From assembly GCF_000186865.1 (NCBI RefSeq), contig NW_008705588.1, positions 70,646 to 134,645 of the forward strand: DNA of 64,000 nucleotides, written 5' to 3'. Made by a program: the position numbers and the translations under genes. Shown here piece by piece: positions 17,782 through 29,304 of the stretch (position 1 is its first letter; every line of letters starts with the position of its first letter). This DNA comes from Aureococcus anophagefferens (taxonomy: Eukaryota; Sar; Pelagophyceae; Pelagomonadales; Pelagomonadaceae). Under the pieces are notes generated by a model that worked only from the letters and a program-made list of their open reading frames with translations, was not told the DNA's origin and searched no databases.

Positions 17782-20139
17782 ATGGGCGTCCAGGACTTCA
17801 ACGACTGGTTCTGCATCCCCGCGTTCTTCGTGCTCTTCCGCGAGACGCTCGAGGCCGCGGTGCTCGTCGCGGTGCTCATCCAGTACCTCAACCGCGCGGA
17901 CGCCAAGCACCTGAAGCGCCAGGTCTGGCTCGGCGCCGCCGTCGGCGGCGCGGCATCCGTCGCCATCGGCGTCGTCATCCTCTCCATCTACTACACGCAG
18001 AAGTCGACGATGACGACGACGACGGCGTTCGTCGTCGAGGGCGGCATGCTCGGCTTCGCGTGCGTCGTCATCACCTACTTCCTCGTCACGCACCTCGCCC
18101 CGGGCATGAAGTCGTCCGGGAGTTGGCAGGTCAAGTGGGAGCGCAACATGGACGAGCTCGTGCAGGCGCAGATCGACAAGACGAACGAGTACGGCTTCTT
18201 TACGCTCTCGTTCACGTCCGTGCTCCGCGAGGGCTTCGAGGCGGCCATCTTCGTCGTCGGCTTCGGCGCGGCCTACAGGCCCGAGTCCATGCCCATCCCC
18301 ATCGTCACGGGCATCTTCGCGGGCGTCGCGTTCGGCGCGTCGATGTTCGTCGGCACGAACAAGATGGACCTGTCGCTCTTCTTCAAGTTCTCCGCGGGCT
18401 TCCTGGCCCTCATCGCCGCGGGCCTCGGGTCCCACGCGTCCTACGAGTTCCAGAAGGGCGAGGCCTTCGGGGCCTGGGCCTGCAAGCGCATCTGCGACGA
18501 CGTCTGGGTGCCCGCGAACCCGGCGCTCTTCGGCACGTACGCGTCCTACGCGCCCTACACGGACATCGCGCCCCACGCGGCCATCGACCTCGACGTGCTC
18601 GACTTCGAGGCCGCGCTCGAGGCGGGCGAATGGGACGCCGCGTGGGCCGTCTACGCCGACGGCGCGCACAGCGCCAAGGGCGACGGCCTGCGCACGCTCC
18701 GCGGCTTCTCCAAGGACCTGAGCGGCGAGAAGACCTTCGACGAGTACATGGCCTACCACCAGAACGCCAAGTACGCGGACGACTACGTCCGCGCGGCGCT
18801 CTGGGACCGCCTCTCGGACGACTCGTCGGCCAAGGTCGACCCGCGGCCGGCGCTCTTCGCGACGGCGACGCTCAGCGACGCCATGGCCGTCGAGCTCGCC
18901 CTCAAGGGCGCCCAGTACCAGCACACGTGGATCTACTCGACGCACGAGCTCTACAGCGCGCTCGGCAAGTGCGAGGCCGGCGACGTCGACGAGGCCGCGC
19001 CGCACGCGTGGGACGAGGGCTGGGCCTTCTACGCCGGCTCGACGACGGGCGCCGACGGCGACGAGCGCGGCGCCCTCGGCTACGGCCTCGGCGAGCGCCG
19101 CTGCGCCAACTTCGGCACGTGCGCGGACGACGGCCTACCGGCCTGGCGCTCCGAGGACGAGGGCGCGGCCGCGAACGCGAACGCCAAGCTCCTGCGCCTC
19201 TACGAGGCGGGCCTCAAGGACATCCAGGACGCGGACCGCTGCGGCGACGCGCGCGCCTACGTCGACGACATCGTCGCGCAGATGACCGTGCCCCTGGTCC
19301 AGGGCACGCTCCGCTACGCGTACCGGTCGTCGCCCGAGGGCACCGCGGAGGCCCTCGGCAGCGACGGCAAGGTCTGGGCCGAGTTCCACGCCTTCGGCTA
19401 CGCCCTACTCCCCCGCGTCCACGCCTGCGACGCGAGCGCCGGCGCCGCGCTCGCCGCGGCGCTCGAGGCTCCCGACGTCATCGACGAGGCCACGGCCGGC
19501 GACCTCGTGCCCGGCGGCTTCGCGGCCGTCAAGGCCGCCCTCGAGTCCACCTACGCCTGCCTGGGCATCACCTGCGCCGACGTCGGCGGCCTCCAGGCCG
19601 GCGACGGGTCGCCCATCGAGGGCATGGGCGCGTGCGCCGACGGCTCGTCGATCGACGACGGCGCGGCGTACTTCGACGCGCTCGAGGAGATCGGCGCGCG
19701 GCCCGACGGCGACTGGGAGGAGGAGAACTGCGACGACGACGAGGCCGACGCGTCGTGGCACTCCTACCGCCGCCTCGAGGCCGAGCCCTGGTACGACGCG
19801 CTCGTCGAGCAGGTGCCCGAGGCCTACGGCCGCAAGCTCGTCACCGAGCGCGCCAAGTCGTGCGACGGCAAGGGCCAGTCCATCGCCTGGCCCAACGAGG
19901 AGGTCTGGGACATCACGGGCTGCTGCGACACCAAGAACGGCTTCTTCTTCCTCATGATGGTCCTCTTCTGGTACCGCCCGGCGATCACGAACCTCGAGCT
20001 CATCATCTGGGTCATCTACTGGCCCATCATCGCCTTCTGGGGCTGGTACAAGGTCCGCGACATCACGGACTTCAACGCCGACCTCCAGGCCGCCGCGGAC
20101 GCCAAGGGCGAGGAGGACCTCAAGCCCGAGGCGGAGTGA
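17782..20139 (+). CDS. FTR1: FTR1-family iron permease fused to an FEA1-like module
   Basis: 785 residues from the ATG at 17782 in a good context (ACCATGG). FTR1 permeases carry paired REXXE iron-binding motifs in membrane helices. Here they are R20-E21-T-L-E24 (FVLFRETLEAAVLV) and R149-E150-G-F-E153 (VLREGFEAAIFVVG). After the N-terminal helices comes a long hydrophilic, Asp/Cys-rich region (about 230-715). Residues about 380-450 there (TWIYSTHELYSALGKCE, then DEGWAFYAGS and RRCANFGTC) look like the algal iron-assimilatory FEA1 domain. Final hydrophobic helices lie at about 715-755. The likely job is high-affinity iron uptake at the plasma membrane, with the FEA1-like part as an outside iron-binding module. 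No partner multicopper oxidase is in the window. Confidence 0.85.
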   Translation: MGVQDFNDWFCIPAFFVLFRETLEAAVLVAVLIQYLNRADAKHLKRQVWLGAAVGGAASVAIGVVILSIYYTQKSTMTTTTAFVVEGGMLGFACVVITYFLVTHLAPGMKSSGSWQVKWERNMDELVQAQIDKTNEYGFFTLSFTSVLREGFEAAIFVVGFGAAYRPESMPIPIVTGIFAGVAFGASMFVGTNKMDLSLFFKFSAGFLALIAAGLGSHASYEFQKGEAFGAWACKRICDDVWVPANPALFGTYASYAPYTDIAPHAAIDLDVLDFEAALEAGEWDAAWAVYADGAHSAKGDGLRTLRGFSKDLSGEKTFDEYMAYHQNAKYADDYVRAALWDRLSDDSSAKVDPRPALFATATLSDAMAVELALKGAQYQHTWIYSTHELYSALGKCEAGDVDEAAPHAWDEGWAFYAGSTTGADGDERGALGYGLGERRCANFGTCADDGLPAWRSEDEGAAANANAKLLRLYEAGLKDIQDADRCGDARAYVDDIVAQMTVPLVQGTLRYAYRSSPEGTAEALGSDGKVWAEFHAFGYALLPRVHACDASAGAALAAALEAPDVIDEATAGDLVPGGFAAVKAALESTYACLGITCADVGGLQAGDGSPIEGMGACADGSSIDDGAAYFDALEEIGARPDGDWEEENCDDDEADASWHSYRRLEAEPWYDALVEQVPEAYGRKLVTERAKSCDGKGQSIAWPNEEVWDITGCCDTKNGFFFLMMVLFWYRPAITNLELIIWVIYWPIIAFWGWYKVRDITDFNADLQAAADAKGEEDLKPEAE

Positions 20140-20291
20140 GCGCGCCCCGCGCGACCCCGCCCCCCCCCCGAGGCCGGCGCGGACGCGCCGAACCCCGAGC
20201 CCCGATCCCCGATCCCCAGCGCCGCGCGCCCGAGCGCCCGCCGCCGCCGCCAGCACCCACCCCCCCCCCTGTCTAAACACGTCTGTGTTCC

Positions 20292-20371
20292 TTACGTCGC
20301 GTCGGCGGAGGCGTCCGCGGCGTACCCGTAGGCCGCGAGCGCGGCGTCGCCCCCGCTGCCGCCGCCGCCGG

Positions 20372-20402
<31 letters not shown>

Positions 20403-20532
20403 CTTCTTCTTCTTGGGCGCCGCCGCCTCGGGGTTGCCGTAGCCGCCGTAGCCGTAGTCGTAGGCGTACTTGTAGTGCGACCGGGTTTTTGAGGAGTCGT
20501 CCTCGGCTAAGCCGAGGCGCGTAGGCGGGGTG
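20292..20532 (-). CDS. Possible terminal exon: Tyr/Gly-rich, poly-Lys protein
   Basis: On the minus strand an open frame ends with TAA at 20294-20292. It reads SHYKYAYDYGYGGYGNPEAA, then about 15 Lys from an (AAG)n microsatellite, then Gly/Ala/Tyr-rich sequence. Upstream, a pyrimidine-rich stretch ending in CTCTCTAG (about 20555-20545) could be a 3' splice site. There is no ATG in the frame. It may be the last exon of a small gene or a fragment. Confidence 0.25.
20370..20414. repeat. (TTC)n/(GAA)n microsatellite
   Basis: About 15 tandem TTC triplets on the plus strand; a poly-Lys run if read on the minus strand. Confidence 0.95.
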
Positions 20533-20768
20533 TGTCGCCTAATGCGCTAGAGAGAGAGTTCGGCAAGACGTTCGGCAACGTACCAGGCCAGCTCCGGCTG
20601 AGCCTGAGGCCGACTCCCCAGATCCTCCGACTCCCGCGGTTCCTCCTGGGCCCCCTACGTTTAGAGACGCGTCGAGGCAACGTGACCAGTTGGACGCAAA
20701 ATTAAGGACAAAGTAAAAATTTTACCCAATAAGGATATTTTACAACGACACAAAAAAACCCAACCGCG
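20533..20768. other. AT-richer intergenic stretch
   Basis: Downstream of the VPS13-like gene. About 20700-20760 is unusually AT-rich for this window and could hold that gene's 3' UTR and polyadenylation signals. No specific element is identified. Confidence 0.4.
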
Positions 20769-23700
20769 CTACTGCAGCCGCTCGCTCACGAAGTCGCTCA
20801 CGTGGGCCGCGAGCGCGGCGCCGGCGGCGTCGCCGTCGAAGCGGACGCGGTACCGCGCGGGCTCGTCGTCGCCCGGCGCGGGCCTGAGGAGGAGGAGCGC
20901 GGAGCCCGGGTCCGCCGCGTCGAGCTTGCAGCCGAGGAGCGCGTCCGGCGGCGCGAAGAGGTGGGGCCGCGGCGCGCCGGGCCCGAAGACCGCGAGGCCG
21001 CCGCGCGCGACGACGAGCTCGGTGCCGTTTTCGTCGAGCGGCGCGCGCGCGAGGAACGCGTCGAGGTCCGGCGGCTCGTAGGCCTCGCCCGCGGCCGCCG
21101 CGGCCCGGAGCGCCGCGGCGGCGCGCGCGTCCGCGTGGCTGAAGCGGCGGAGGTGGCGGAAGCGCCCGTAGAGCGCGCGGCTCGGCCGCTGCCGCGCGGG
21201 CGCGTCGTCGTCCTCGCCGTCCCCCCCCCGCAGGTCGCGGCTCGAGCCGCTCCGCGGGAGCGGCGCCTCGCCGGGCTCCTCCGGGGCCTGCGTCGTGTCG
21301 CGGATGCCGCGGAGCACGTCCGTCGCCGCGTCCGCGACGCCGACGACCTGCGTGGAAATCAACCACTGGTTTGGGGGGTCCCCACCAAACCTCAAACCTC
21401 TCTAGCTCGATCAAATCGAAGTCGATTCGGCTGATTTTTGGACGGATCGATTGCTCTCGTCGAGTTCTCGAAGCACGGCAGAAAGCCTCGCGTCGAAACG
21501 GTCGCATACGCGCACATTTAAGTCGGGTTGAAGATTTGATTTCCACGCGGCCGACGACGGGCTTCACCACCAACCCGAGCACGCCCGCGCCGACGCCGAC
21601 GATGCCCCCCACGACGCCGCCCTCCTCCACGCCGCGGATCGGCGCCTGGACGAGGCCCGTGACGCCGTCGACGACGCCGCCGACGGCGCTGTCGAAGCCG
21701 TTCGCCAGGCCGTCGAGGATCGGCGCGGGCTCGTCGCGCGCGCCGTCGCCGCGGCCCGCGTCCGCGCCGCGCCGCCGGTCCTCCTTGCGCTGCTGGCGCA
21801 CGCGGTACTCGTCGTCGAGGGCGAGGTGGCTCGCGGCCTTGGAGAAGTTGCCCGTGATCTGCGCGAGCGACGCCGCGGTGCCGCCGACGGCGTGCTTCGC
21901 GAGCGACCGCGCGCCGCGCTCGACGCCTGGGCAGCACAAGGGTGATTCAAGTTCGCTTCAACGTGAGTGTTCCGCGCGCGCGCGTTCCGGAAAAAAGCAT
22001 CCACGCGTCGAGGCCGTTCCAAGAGATGATCGCTCGTCCAAGAATCAGCCGAAACGAGTGGAAAACGGCCGAGAAAGGAGCCTTTGAAGTTGGGAATTTC
22101 GCTCTCTTTTGCTGCCCCGCTCGACGCCCAGCGCGAAGGCCTCCGGCGCGTCGTCGTCGATGGCCGCCAGCAGGCCCAGGAGCGGCTCGCGCACGGCGTC
22201 CTCCAGACCCCGGAGCACGCCCCGCGCGAGGCCGAGCGGGTTGCCGAGCGCGCGGAGCGACCCGGCGATCTCGAGCGCGTTCCGCGCGGCGCCGCGCTGG
22301 TAGTGGGCGCCGGCGAGGGCGCCGAGCGTCGCGACGTCGAGGCGCTCCTCGAGGTCCAGCGCCGGCAGCGTCACGCGCGACCGCTCGACGGCCGCGAAGA
22401 CGTCGAGGAGCTGCCGCGGGATCGACGGCGCGTCCGCGGCCGCGAGGTCCGGCGACGACGCCGACGGCGCGAGCTCGCCGGCGCGCTCCCGCGCCGCGCG
22501 CTCGCGCTCGCTCTCCTCGCTCGACCAGCGCACGGAGAGCCGCGCGCGGAGCTTGGACACGTGGACGCGGTCGAGCGCGACGCCCGCGGCGCGGGGCGCG
22601 GCCGCTCCCGGGGCAGCGAAGACGGCCGCGTAGGACCGCCAGAGCGCGAGCGCGCGGAGCGCCGCGGCCTCGTCGACGAAGAGGTCCAGGCTCCGGCCGA
22701 GGTCGACGTCGAGGTCCGCGACGGCGCCGCCGCGGAACGTCGCGGACGCGTCGAGCACGGGCCGCGGGGGCCCGTCGTCCTCGCCGCCCAGGACCTGGGC
22801 AGGACAAGAGAGATTCAACGTCGCTTCAACGTGAGTGTTCCGCGCGCGCGCGTTCCGAGAAAAGCACCCACGCTTCGAGACCGTTCCAAGAGATGATCGC
22901 TCGTCCAAAAATCAGCCAAAACGAGTGGGAAACGGCCGAGATATGAGCCTTTGAAGTTGGGAATTTCGCACCCTTTTGCTGCCCTGCCCAGGACCTCGGC
23001 GAGCTTCGCGCGCAGCGGCGTCGGGCGCAGGATCACGGGGAAGGACGAAGAGCGCAGGCCCCGGAAGTGCGCGTCGACCTGCGCGGACCGCAGGAAGACG
23101 GACGCGGTCGCCGCGGCGCCGCCGCCGTCGTAGCCGAGCTCGAGCCCGTCGAGCGACGCGACGAGGGCCTCGGCCTGGGGCGCGTCGTCGCCGCCCTCGA
23201 CGAGGGACACGCGCGCCGCGTCGACCTTGACGACGAGCCGCGCCGGCGACCCGCCCGGCGCCGCGGCCGCGGGCGCCGCGGCCGCGCGGACGGCGTCGGC
23301 GAGCGCCTTGGCGTTTCGGAGCAGCGCCGTCGACGCGTTGACGCGGACGCGGCCGCCGTCGCCGTCGCCGTCGAGCGGTGCGCCCGGCGGCGCGCCCGCG
23401 AGGGTCACGCGCGTCGCGCCGCCGCCGCAGTCGTAGGAGAGGGCGCAGGGCTCCAGGAGCGGCTCCCACGCGCCCGCGCGCCGCGCGTCGAAGCGACAGC
23501 CGACGACCGCGCCCGCCGTCGCGCCCGCGAAGGCGCGCGCGAGGCCGACGCGCCAGCGGCGGTCGCCGTCGGCGCCGCGCACCGTGAGCGCCGCGCCCCC
23601 GGCGACGACGAGGCGCCAGGCCGGGCCGTCCGCGGCCGCGGCCGCGGCGGGCGCCGCGCGAGTAAAGGTCACGGCGAGGGGCCGCGGCGCCCGGGCGACG

Positions 23701-26700
23701 CGCGCCGCGACGTCGGCGACGACCGCGTTTTCGGGGATGCCGTCGCCGCCGACCGCGGCGACGCGGTCGCCGACGGCGACGCCGAGCGCGGCCGTCGCGG
23801 CCGTCGCGTCGTCGACGTAGACGCCGCCGCCGCGCGCGCCGAGCACGAGGCCGAGCGTCCGCCCGGCGAAGGCGACCGTGCGCTCCGCCGGCGACATCGG
23901 CGGCGGCGCGGCGCTACTCAGGGCGCCGGCGACGGCGCCGAGCGCGGCGCACCACGCGCGCGCCGCGGCGTCGCGCGCCTCCGGTAGCCCCGCGGCGCCC
24001 GCGGCCTCGAGCCCCCCGGCGGCCAGCGCGCGCAGCGCCGCCGCCGCCGTCCGCAGGTCCGCCTCGGACCACTCGCAGTCGAGCGCGTCGCCGACGGAGA
24101 CCTCGCGCGCGCCGGCCGCGGCGCGAAAACGCGCGCGGCGCAGCGTCGGCAGGAGCGGCTCCCCGTCGAACGCGACCGCGACGCGCGACGCGTCCGCGTC
24201 GCAGGTCCAGGATTGGCCGCCGCCGGCGCGGTACGCGATGCGCGCGTCGACGTCGACCTCGAGGCCGCCGAGCCGCGCGCGCGCGGTAAACGCGGCGAGC
24301 GCCGCGACGGCCGCGGGCGCCGCGGGCGCCGCGGGCGCCGGCGCCGGCGCCGGCGCGGCGGGCCAGCGCGCGGCGAGGAGGCGGCCGACGTCGCAGCGCA
24401 GGCGCGCGGCGGGCAGCGCGCCGAAGCCGGCGAGCGGGTACGCCGACGGCTCGAGGACGGCGACGCCGTCGAGGACGGCGAGCCGCGCGTCCAGCGTCGC
24501 GCCGTCGCCGACGGTGCCGCTGATGACGACGCCGCAGGGCGCGGCGCCGGCGCCGCCGAGGGGCTCGAGGTCCAGCGCGGCGCCGCCGCCGGCGTCGACG
24601 GCCGGCGTCGACGCGACGGCCGCGAAGGCGCCGTCGCCGGCGCCGCGCGCGTAGGTCAGACCCGCGGGGCCAGNNNNNNNNNNNNNNNNNNNNNNNNNNN
24701 NNNNNNNNNNNNNNNNNNNNNNNNNNNNNNNNNNNNNNNNNNNNNNNNNNNNNNNNNNNNNNNNNNNNNNNNNNNNNNNNNNNNNNNNNNNNNNNNNNNN
24801 NNNNNNNNNNNNNNNNNNNNNNNNNNNNNNNNNNNNNNNNNNNNNNNNNNNNNNNNNNNNNNNNNNNNNNNNNNNNNNNNNNNNNNNNNNNNNNNNNNNN
24901 NNNNNNNNNNNNNNNNNNNNNNNNNNNNNNNNNNNNNNNNNNNNNNNNNNNNNNNNNNNNNNNNNNNNNNNNNNNNNNNNNNNNNNNNNNNNNNNNNNNN
25001 NNNNNNNNNNNNNNNNNNNNNNNNNNNNNNNNNNNNNNNNNNNNNNNNNNNNNNNNNNNNNNNNNNNNNNNNNNNNNNNNNNNNNNNNNNNNNNNNNNNN
25101 NNNNNNNNNNNNNNNNNNNNNNNNNNNNNNNNNNNNNNNNNNNNNNNNNNNNNNNNNNNNNNNNNNNNNNNNNNNNNNNNNNNNNNNNNNNNNNNNNNNN
25201 NNNNNNNNNNNNNNNNNNNNNNNNNNNNNNNNNNNNNNNNNNNNNNNNNNNNNNNNNNNNNNNNNNNNNNNNNNNNNNNNNNNNNNNNNNNNNNNNNNNN
25301 NNNNNNNNNNNNNNNNNNNNNNNNNNNNNNNNNNNNNNNNNNNNNNNNNNNNNNNNNNNNNNNNNNNNNNNNNNNNNNNNNNNNNNNNNNNNNNNNNNNN
25401 NNNNNNNNNNNNNNNNNNNNNNNNNNNNNNNNNNNNNNNNNNNNNNNNNNNNNNNNNNNNNNNNNNNNNNNNNNNNNNNNNNNNNNNNNNNNNNNNNNNN
25501 NNNNNNNNNNNNNNNNNNNNNNNNNNNNNNNNNNNNNNNNNNNNNNNNNNNNNNNNNNNNNNNNNNNNNNNNNNNNNNNNNNNNCCCGTCGGGCGCCGCC
25601 TCGCGGAGCGCGACGTCGGCGACGTCGAGCGTCGTCGCCCACGCGCCCCCCGTCGACCGCCGCGCGTAGCGCGCGCCCGCGACGGCGGCCTCGCGCCCGC
25701 CCGCGCGCGCCGCGATGCCGTCCAAGGTGACCTCGAAGGCCTCGAGCTTCGACGGCGGCGCGCCCGCCGGCGGCGCGTCGTCCCAGCCGAGCGCGCGCTT
25801 GACGCACGCCGCCGCGACGCCAAAGTCGCGGACGAGCGCGTCGCCCGTGGCGCAGGCGGCGACGGCGCCCGACGACTTGACGTGGAGGTAGCGCCGCGTC
25901 TCGTCCGGCGACGTCCAGAGCTCCGCGGATTCCAGACCCGCGACCGCGAGGCCGCCGCCGCCGGCGAGTACGGTCCCCGCGGCGTCGCCCAGAGCGGCGT
26001 CGACGGACCGCGCGAGCCAGCGGCCCCGGTGGCGCCGCCCGGCGTAGTCGTAGTCGTAGGCGACGTCGCCCCGGACGTCCAGCGCGAGCGCGGCGCCGCC
26101 GCCCGGCGCCGGGAGCGCGACGCGCGCGCGCGCGATCCGGAGCCCGAACGCGTAGTCGCCGTGTTCCGCCGGCGGCGCGTCCGGCGCGTCGAAGGCGCCG
26201 TCTTCTGTTCGCCGCTCGTGGTCGAAGCCGAACCAGTCCCGCAGGGGCCACCAGTGGCCGCCGTCCCAGACGAGCGCGGAGTCGGCGAGCGACAGCGTCG
26301 TCGCCGCGGGGCCGACACTGAGCTCGAAGGCCGGGCCGCCGCCGGCGCCGAGGGGCCGGGCGATGGCCGCGCCGTCGCGCGTCACCGTCGCCGTCGTCGC
26401 GGCCAGCGCGAAGGTCACGCCGCCCGCCGCGCGTCGGACGGAGCACGCGAGGCCCGCCGCGTCCAAATCGCCCGCGGCGGGCGCGCGGAGCCGCGCGGCG
26501 CCGCGGTCCGCCGCGATGCGGAGCGAGAAGGGCGGCCCCGGCGCCGCCGCCGGCGGCTCGTCGCCGCCGGCGACGTTGCGCCAGAGGGCCGTGCGCAGGA
26601 GCTCGTAGTCGCGGCGCGCGAGGTCGCCGCAGTCGAGCGCGTCGCAGCGCACGTCCGCGGCGACGCCGTCGTCGCCCGCGGCGACGCGCGCCTCGAGGGA

Positions 26701-29116
26701 CGCGCCGAGGGACGCGAGGGCCCGGAAACCGTTGCCGTGGGACGCCGAGAGCCGCGGCTCGCGCGCCGCCAGGGTCGCGGCGCCGCCGGCGAGCTCCGCG
26801 GCGACGTCGCGCGCGTCGAGCCGGAGGCGCCGCGGCGACGCCTCCGCCGCGGGCACGGTCACGGCGAGGGTCGCGACGCTGAGCGCGCCGGCGACCGGCG
26901 CGCCGCCGCCGCCGGGCGGCGGCGCGAGGCCCGCGGCGACGTCCGCGACGAACGACCACGCAGCCGAGACGTACGCGACGTCCGCGGCCGCGGCGTCGCA
27001 GGACGGCGCGCGCCCCGCGCCGCCGGCGACGGCGACGCCCGTCGCGACGACGAGGTCGCGCGCGCCGGCGCCGTCGCGCCAGGCCGCGCGCAGCGCCGCG
27101 CGCGCGGCGCCGCCGCGGTACGCGCCGCCGGCCGCCGCGTCGAATCGGACGTCCGCGCACTCGAGCGCCGCGCTCGTCGCGCCCCGGTGGAAGGCGGCGG
27201 CGACGCGCGCCGCGGAGCACCGCAGGGCCAGCGCCGGCGCCGGCGCCGCCGGCGCGGGCCGGAACGCGCGCGCCGCGCGCGCGAAGTCGGCCGCGGCCGC
27301 GGCGTCGCCCGCGAGCTCGACAACGCCCAGCGCGACGTCGAGGAGTTTTCCCGGCTCGTAGGACGCGACGAGGGCCGCGGGGTCGCCCGCGGGCCGCAGG
27401 GCCACGCACGGCGCGCCGGCCGCGGCCGCGCGCGGGCCCGACCTGTGTGGAATGCAACCGCCGGTTTGGGCGGTCCTGACCAAACTTCAGAATTCTCTAG
27501 CTCGGTCACATCGAAGTGGATTCGGCTGACTTTTGGACGAATCGATGGCTCTCGTCGAGTTCTCGAAGCACGGCCGAAGAGCGTGCGTCAAAACTGTCGC
27601 ATATGCGCACATTGAAGTCGGGTTGAAGATTTGAATTCCACGCGGGGCCCGACGCGCGCGCGTCCGCGTCGCGGACGCGGACCGTCGCGGGCCCGCCCGC
27701 GGTCCTCGCGACGTGGACGCCCCGGGCGGCGCCGGCGACGCAGAAGGCGGTCGCGTCGCCGTAGTCCGACCCGCCGAAGAGCGTGACGTCGACCGCGCCG
27801 ACGTCCGCGCGGAGCTCGACGGCGGCGCCGCCGCCGCCGCCGGCCGGCGCGATTTCCGCGAGCGTTTCCGAGAGCGCCGCGACGAGCTCCGGCGACGCCC
27901 GGACGTCGACGGCCTCGCAGCTCAGCTTGCCCCGCAGGCTCGCGGCGGCCTCGGCGTCGAGCTTGGCGTCGCGCGCGGCCACGACGGCCTCGCCGCCGAC
28001 TTCGACGGCGACGCGCGAGAACGCGAACGCGCCGCCGAACTTGCCGTCGACGTACTTGGCCTTGGCGCGGCTGCCCCGCTCGACGACGAGGGCGACGCCG
28101 CCGACGCCGAGGCGCAGGCCCGCCGCGCAGCGGACCGCGGCGTCGACGCGGTCGAAGGCGACGCGCGGCGGCGAAGAGCGCGCCGCGGGCCGCGCCCAGC
28201 CCCGCGCGAGGGCCGGCGGCAGTTCCTCGTCGACGTCGCCGAGGACCTGCGCGTCGACGTCGAGCCGCCGGTCTTTGAGGGTTGCCGTCGCCGCGAAGAC
28301 CGCGCCGTCGCCGCGGCGCCCGGAGCCGCGCGCTGCGACGGACGCGGCGCCCGATTTCAGCGCCCAGTCGTCGCCGCGCGACACGGCGCAGGCGAGGGAC
28401 GCGACGAGGCCGCCCACGCTCCGCTCGGCGTCGTCGTCGCCGGCGAGGACGCCGCAGCGCCGGCAGTCGAGCTCCGCGGCGACGGCGTCGTCCTCGCCGC
28501 CGCCGCCCGCCGCGTAGCGGACCGCGGCCGTCGCGACCTCGGCGCTCGCGCAGCGCGCGCCGAGGGCGACGGAGACGCCCCGCGCGCGGGCGTCGACGCG
28601 CGCGACGGCGCCCGCGCGGTCGCCCGCGGCGGCGGCGCCGAGGCGGTGGAACGTCGCCGCGGCGAGCCGCGCGCCCGGCGGCGGCTCGCGCGCGCGGCGC
28701 GCGCGCGGCGGCCGCAGCGACAGGTCCGCCGTCGCGTGCTCCACGGCCAGCGAGCCGACGCCCGCCGCGGCGAGGCGGCAGCGCCGCAGCGTCAGCCGGC
28801 AGTCGCGCGCGGCGACGGCGGCGGCCCACGCGAGCGCGTACGACGCGACGGCGACGAGCCGCTCGAGCCACTCGGCGCGCGGCGCCGGCGCCGACGGCGC
28901 CGGCGGTTTGTTGTCGAGCGACGCGTCCGCGGCGTCGAGCGACGCGTCGCTGACTTCGACCTCGAGGAACGGTCGCGTCGGTGAGAGCAGGGCGAGCCAG
29001 GAGAAGATGACGCGCAGCGCGCCGACGCGGCTCTTGCCGCGTTCCAGGTCGCGGACGGAGAGCTCGACGCCATCCGTGTTGACCGAGATGCGCGTGCGCT
29101 GCCAGAGAGACTGCAT
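20769..29116 (-). CDS. VPS13: VPS13-type bridge-like lipid transfer protein (gapped)
   Basis: Exons on the minus strand: 29116-27654, 27442-22995 (contains the 911-N gap), 22794-22128, 21926-21559 and 21347-20769. Known sequence would give roughly 2,500 residues if the gap size is real. The C-terminal third carries the VPS13/ATG2-type module: ARGVLRGLEDAVREPLLGLL, then GARSLAKHAVGGTAASLAQI, LALDDEYRVRQQRKE, and GVVDGVTGLVQAPIRGVEEG with VKPVVGVADAATDVLRGI. The N-terminus (SRVGALRVIFSWLALLSPTR, then VEVSDASLD) fits a chorein-like start, though shorter than in animal VPS13. Such proteins form hydrophobic grooves that move lipids between organelles at contact sites. Four introners (A2, A3, B2, B3) interrupt the gene. 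Other introns may hide in the gap. Confidence 0.85.
21348..21550 (-). mobile_element. Introner element A2 (family A, intron in VPS13)
   Basis: 203 bp, with terminal repeats GCGTGGAAATC/GATTTCCACGC. The 8-bp duplication GTCGTCGG (gene sense) lies at 21340-21347 and 21551-21558. The intron 21558-21348 is GT-AG, phase 0, and joins VKP to VVGVADAATDV. Both ends have G-C-G where A1 has G-T-G, so the two inverted repeats match each other within the copy. Confidence 0.92.
21927..22119 (+). mobile_element. Introner element B2 (family B, GC-AG intron in VPS13)
   Basis: 193 bp, with ends in gene sense CGGGGCAGC and GCTGCCCAG. The 8-bp duplication GCGTCGAG lies at 21919-21926 and 22120-22127. The intron 22127-21927 therefore begins with GC, not GT, and ends in AG; phase 1 inside a Gly codon. 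Splicing gives EAFALGVERGARSLAKHAVG, which matches the VPS13 family. The core is antisense to the gene. Confidence 0.9.
22795..22986 (+). mobile_element. Introner element B3 (family B, intron in VPS13)
   Basis: 192 bp, with ends in gene sense CAGGGCAGCAAAAGG and TTGTCCTGCCCAG. The duplication GTCCTGGG lies at 22787-22794 and 22987-22994. The intron 22994-22795 is GT-AG, phase 0, and joins RAKLAE to VLGGEDDG. The core is antisense to the gene. Confidence 0.9.
24674..25584. other. Assembly gap, 911 N
   Basis: Lies inside the long second exon of the VPS13-like gene. The frames on the two sides differ, so the gap size is approximate, or introns lie inside it. Confidence 0.99.
27443..27645 (-). 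mobile_element. Introner element A3 (family A, intron in VPS13)
   Basis: 203 bp with the duplication GTCGGGCC (27435-27442 and 27646-27653). The gene-sense ends are CCGCGTGGAATTC and GCATTCCACACAG. It has more internal mismatches than the other copies and imperfect inverted repeats (GCGTGG against CCACAC), so it is probably older. The intron 27653-27443 is GT-AG, phase 2, joining DADARA to SGPRAAAAG. Confidence 0.9.
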
Positions 29117-29304
29117 GCTAGTGCATTATTGATCGTGCGACAGACAACATGCTTGCTTGCTCCGATGAGCCCGAGAAGCAGCAAACTGCACCGTGTTGCA
29201 GTCTTGTTGCATCGCTATCGCCTTTGTTCAGCCCTCGGCGGTGTGGCTCACGCTCCGCACCAAATTGCAAGCAAAGCGGCCGCGCCACACCTCACCTCGC
29301 AACC

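Noticed and set aside
21354..21546. Protein tails such as those reading VEIKSSTRLQ or ERNSQLQR in several genes
   Set aside because: These are translations running into introner elements, not conserved protein ends; splicing removes them.
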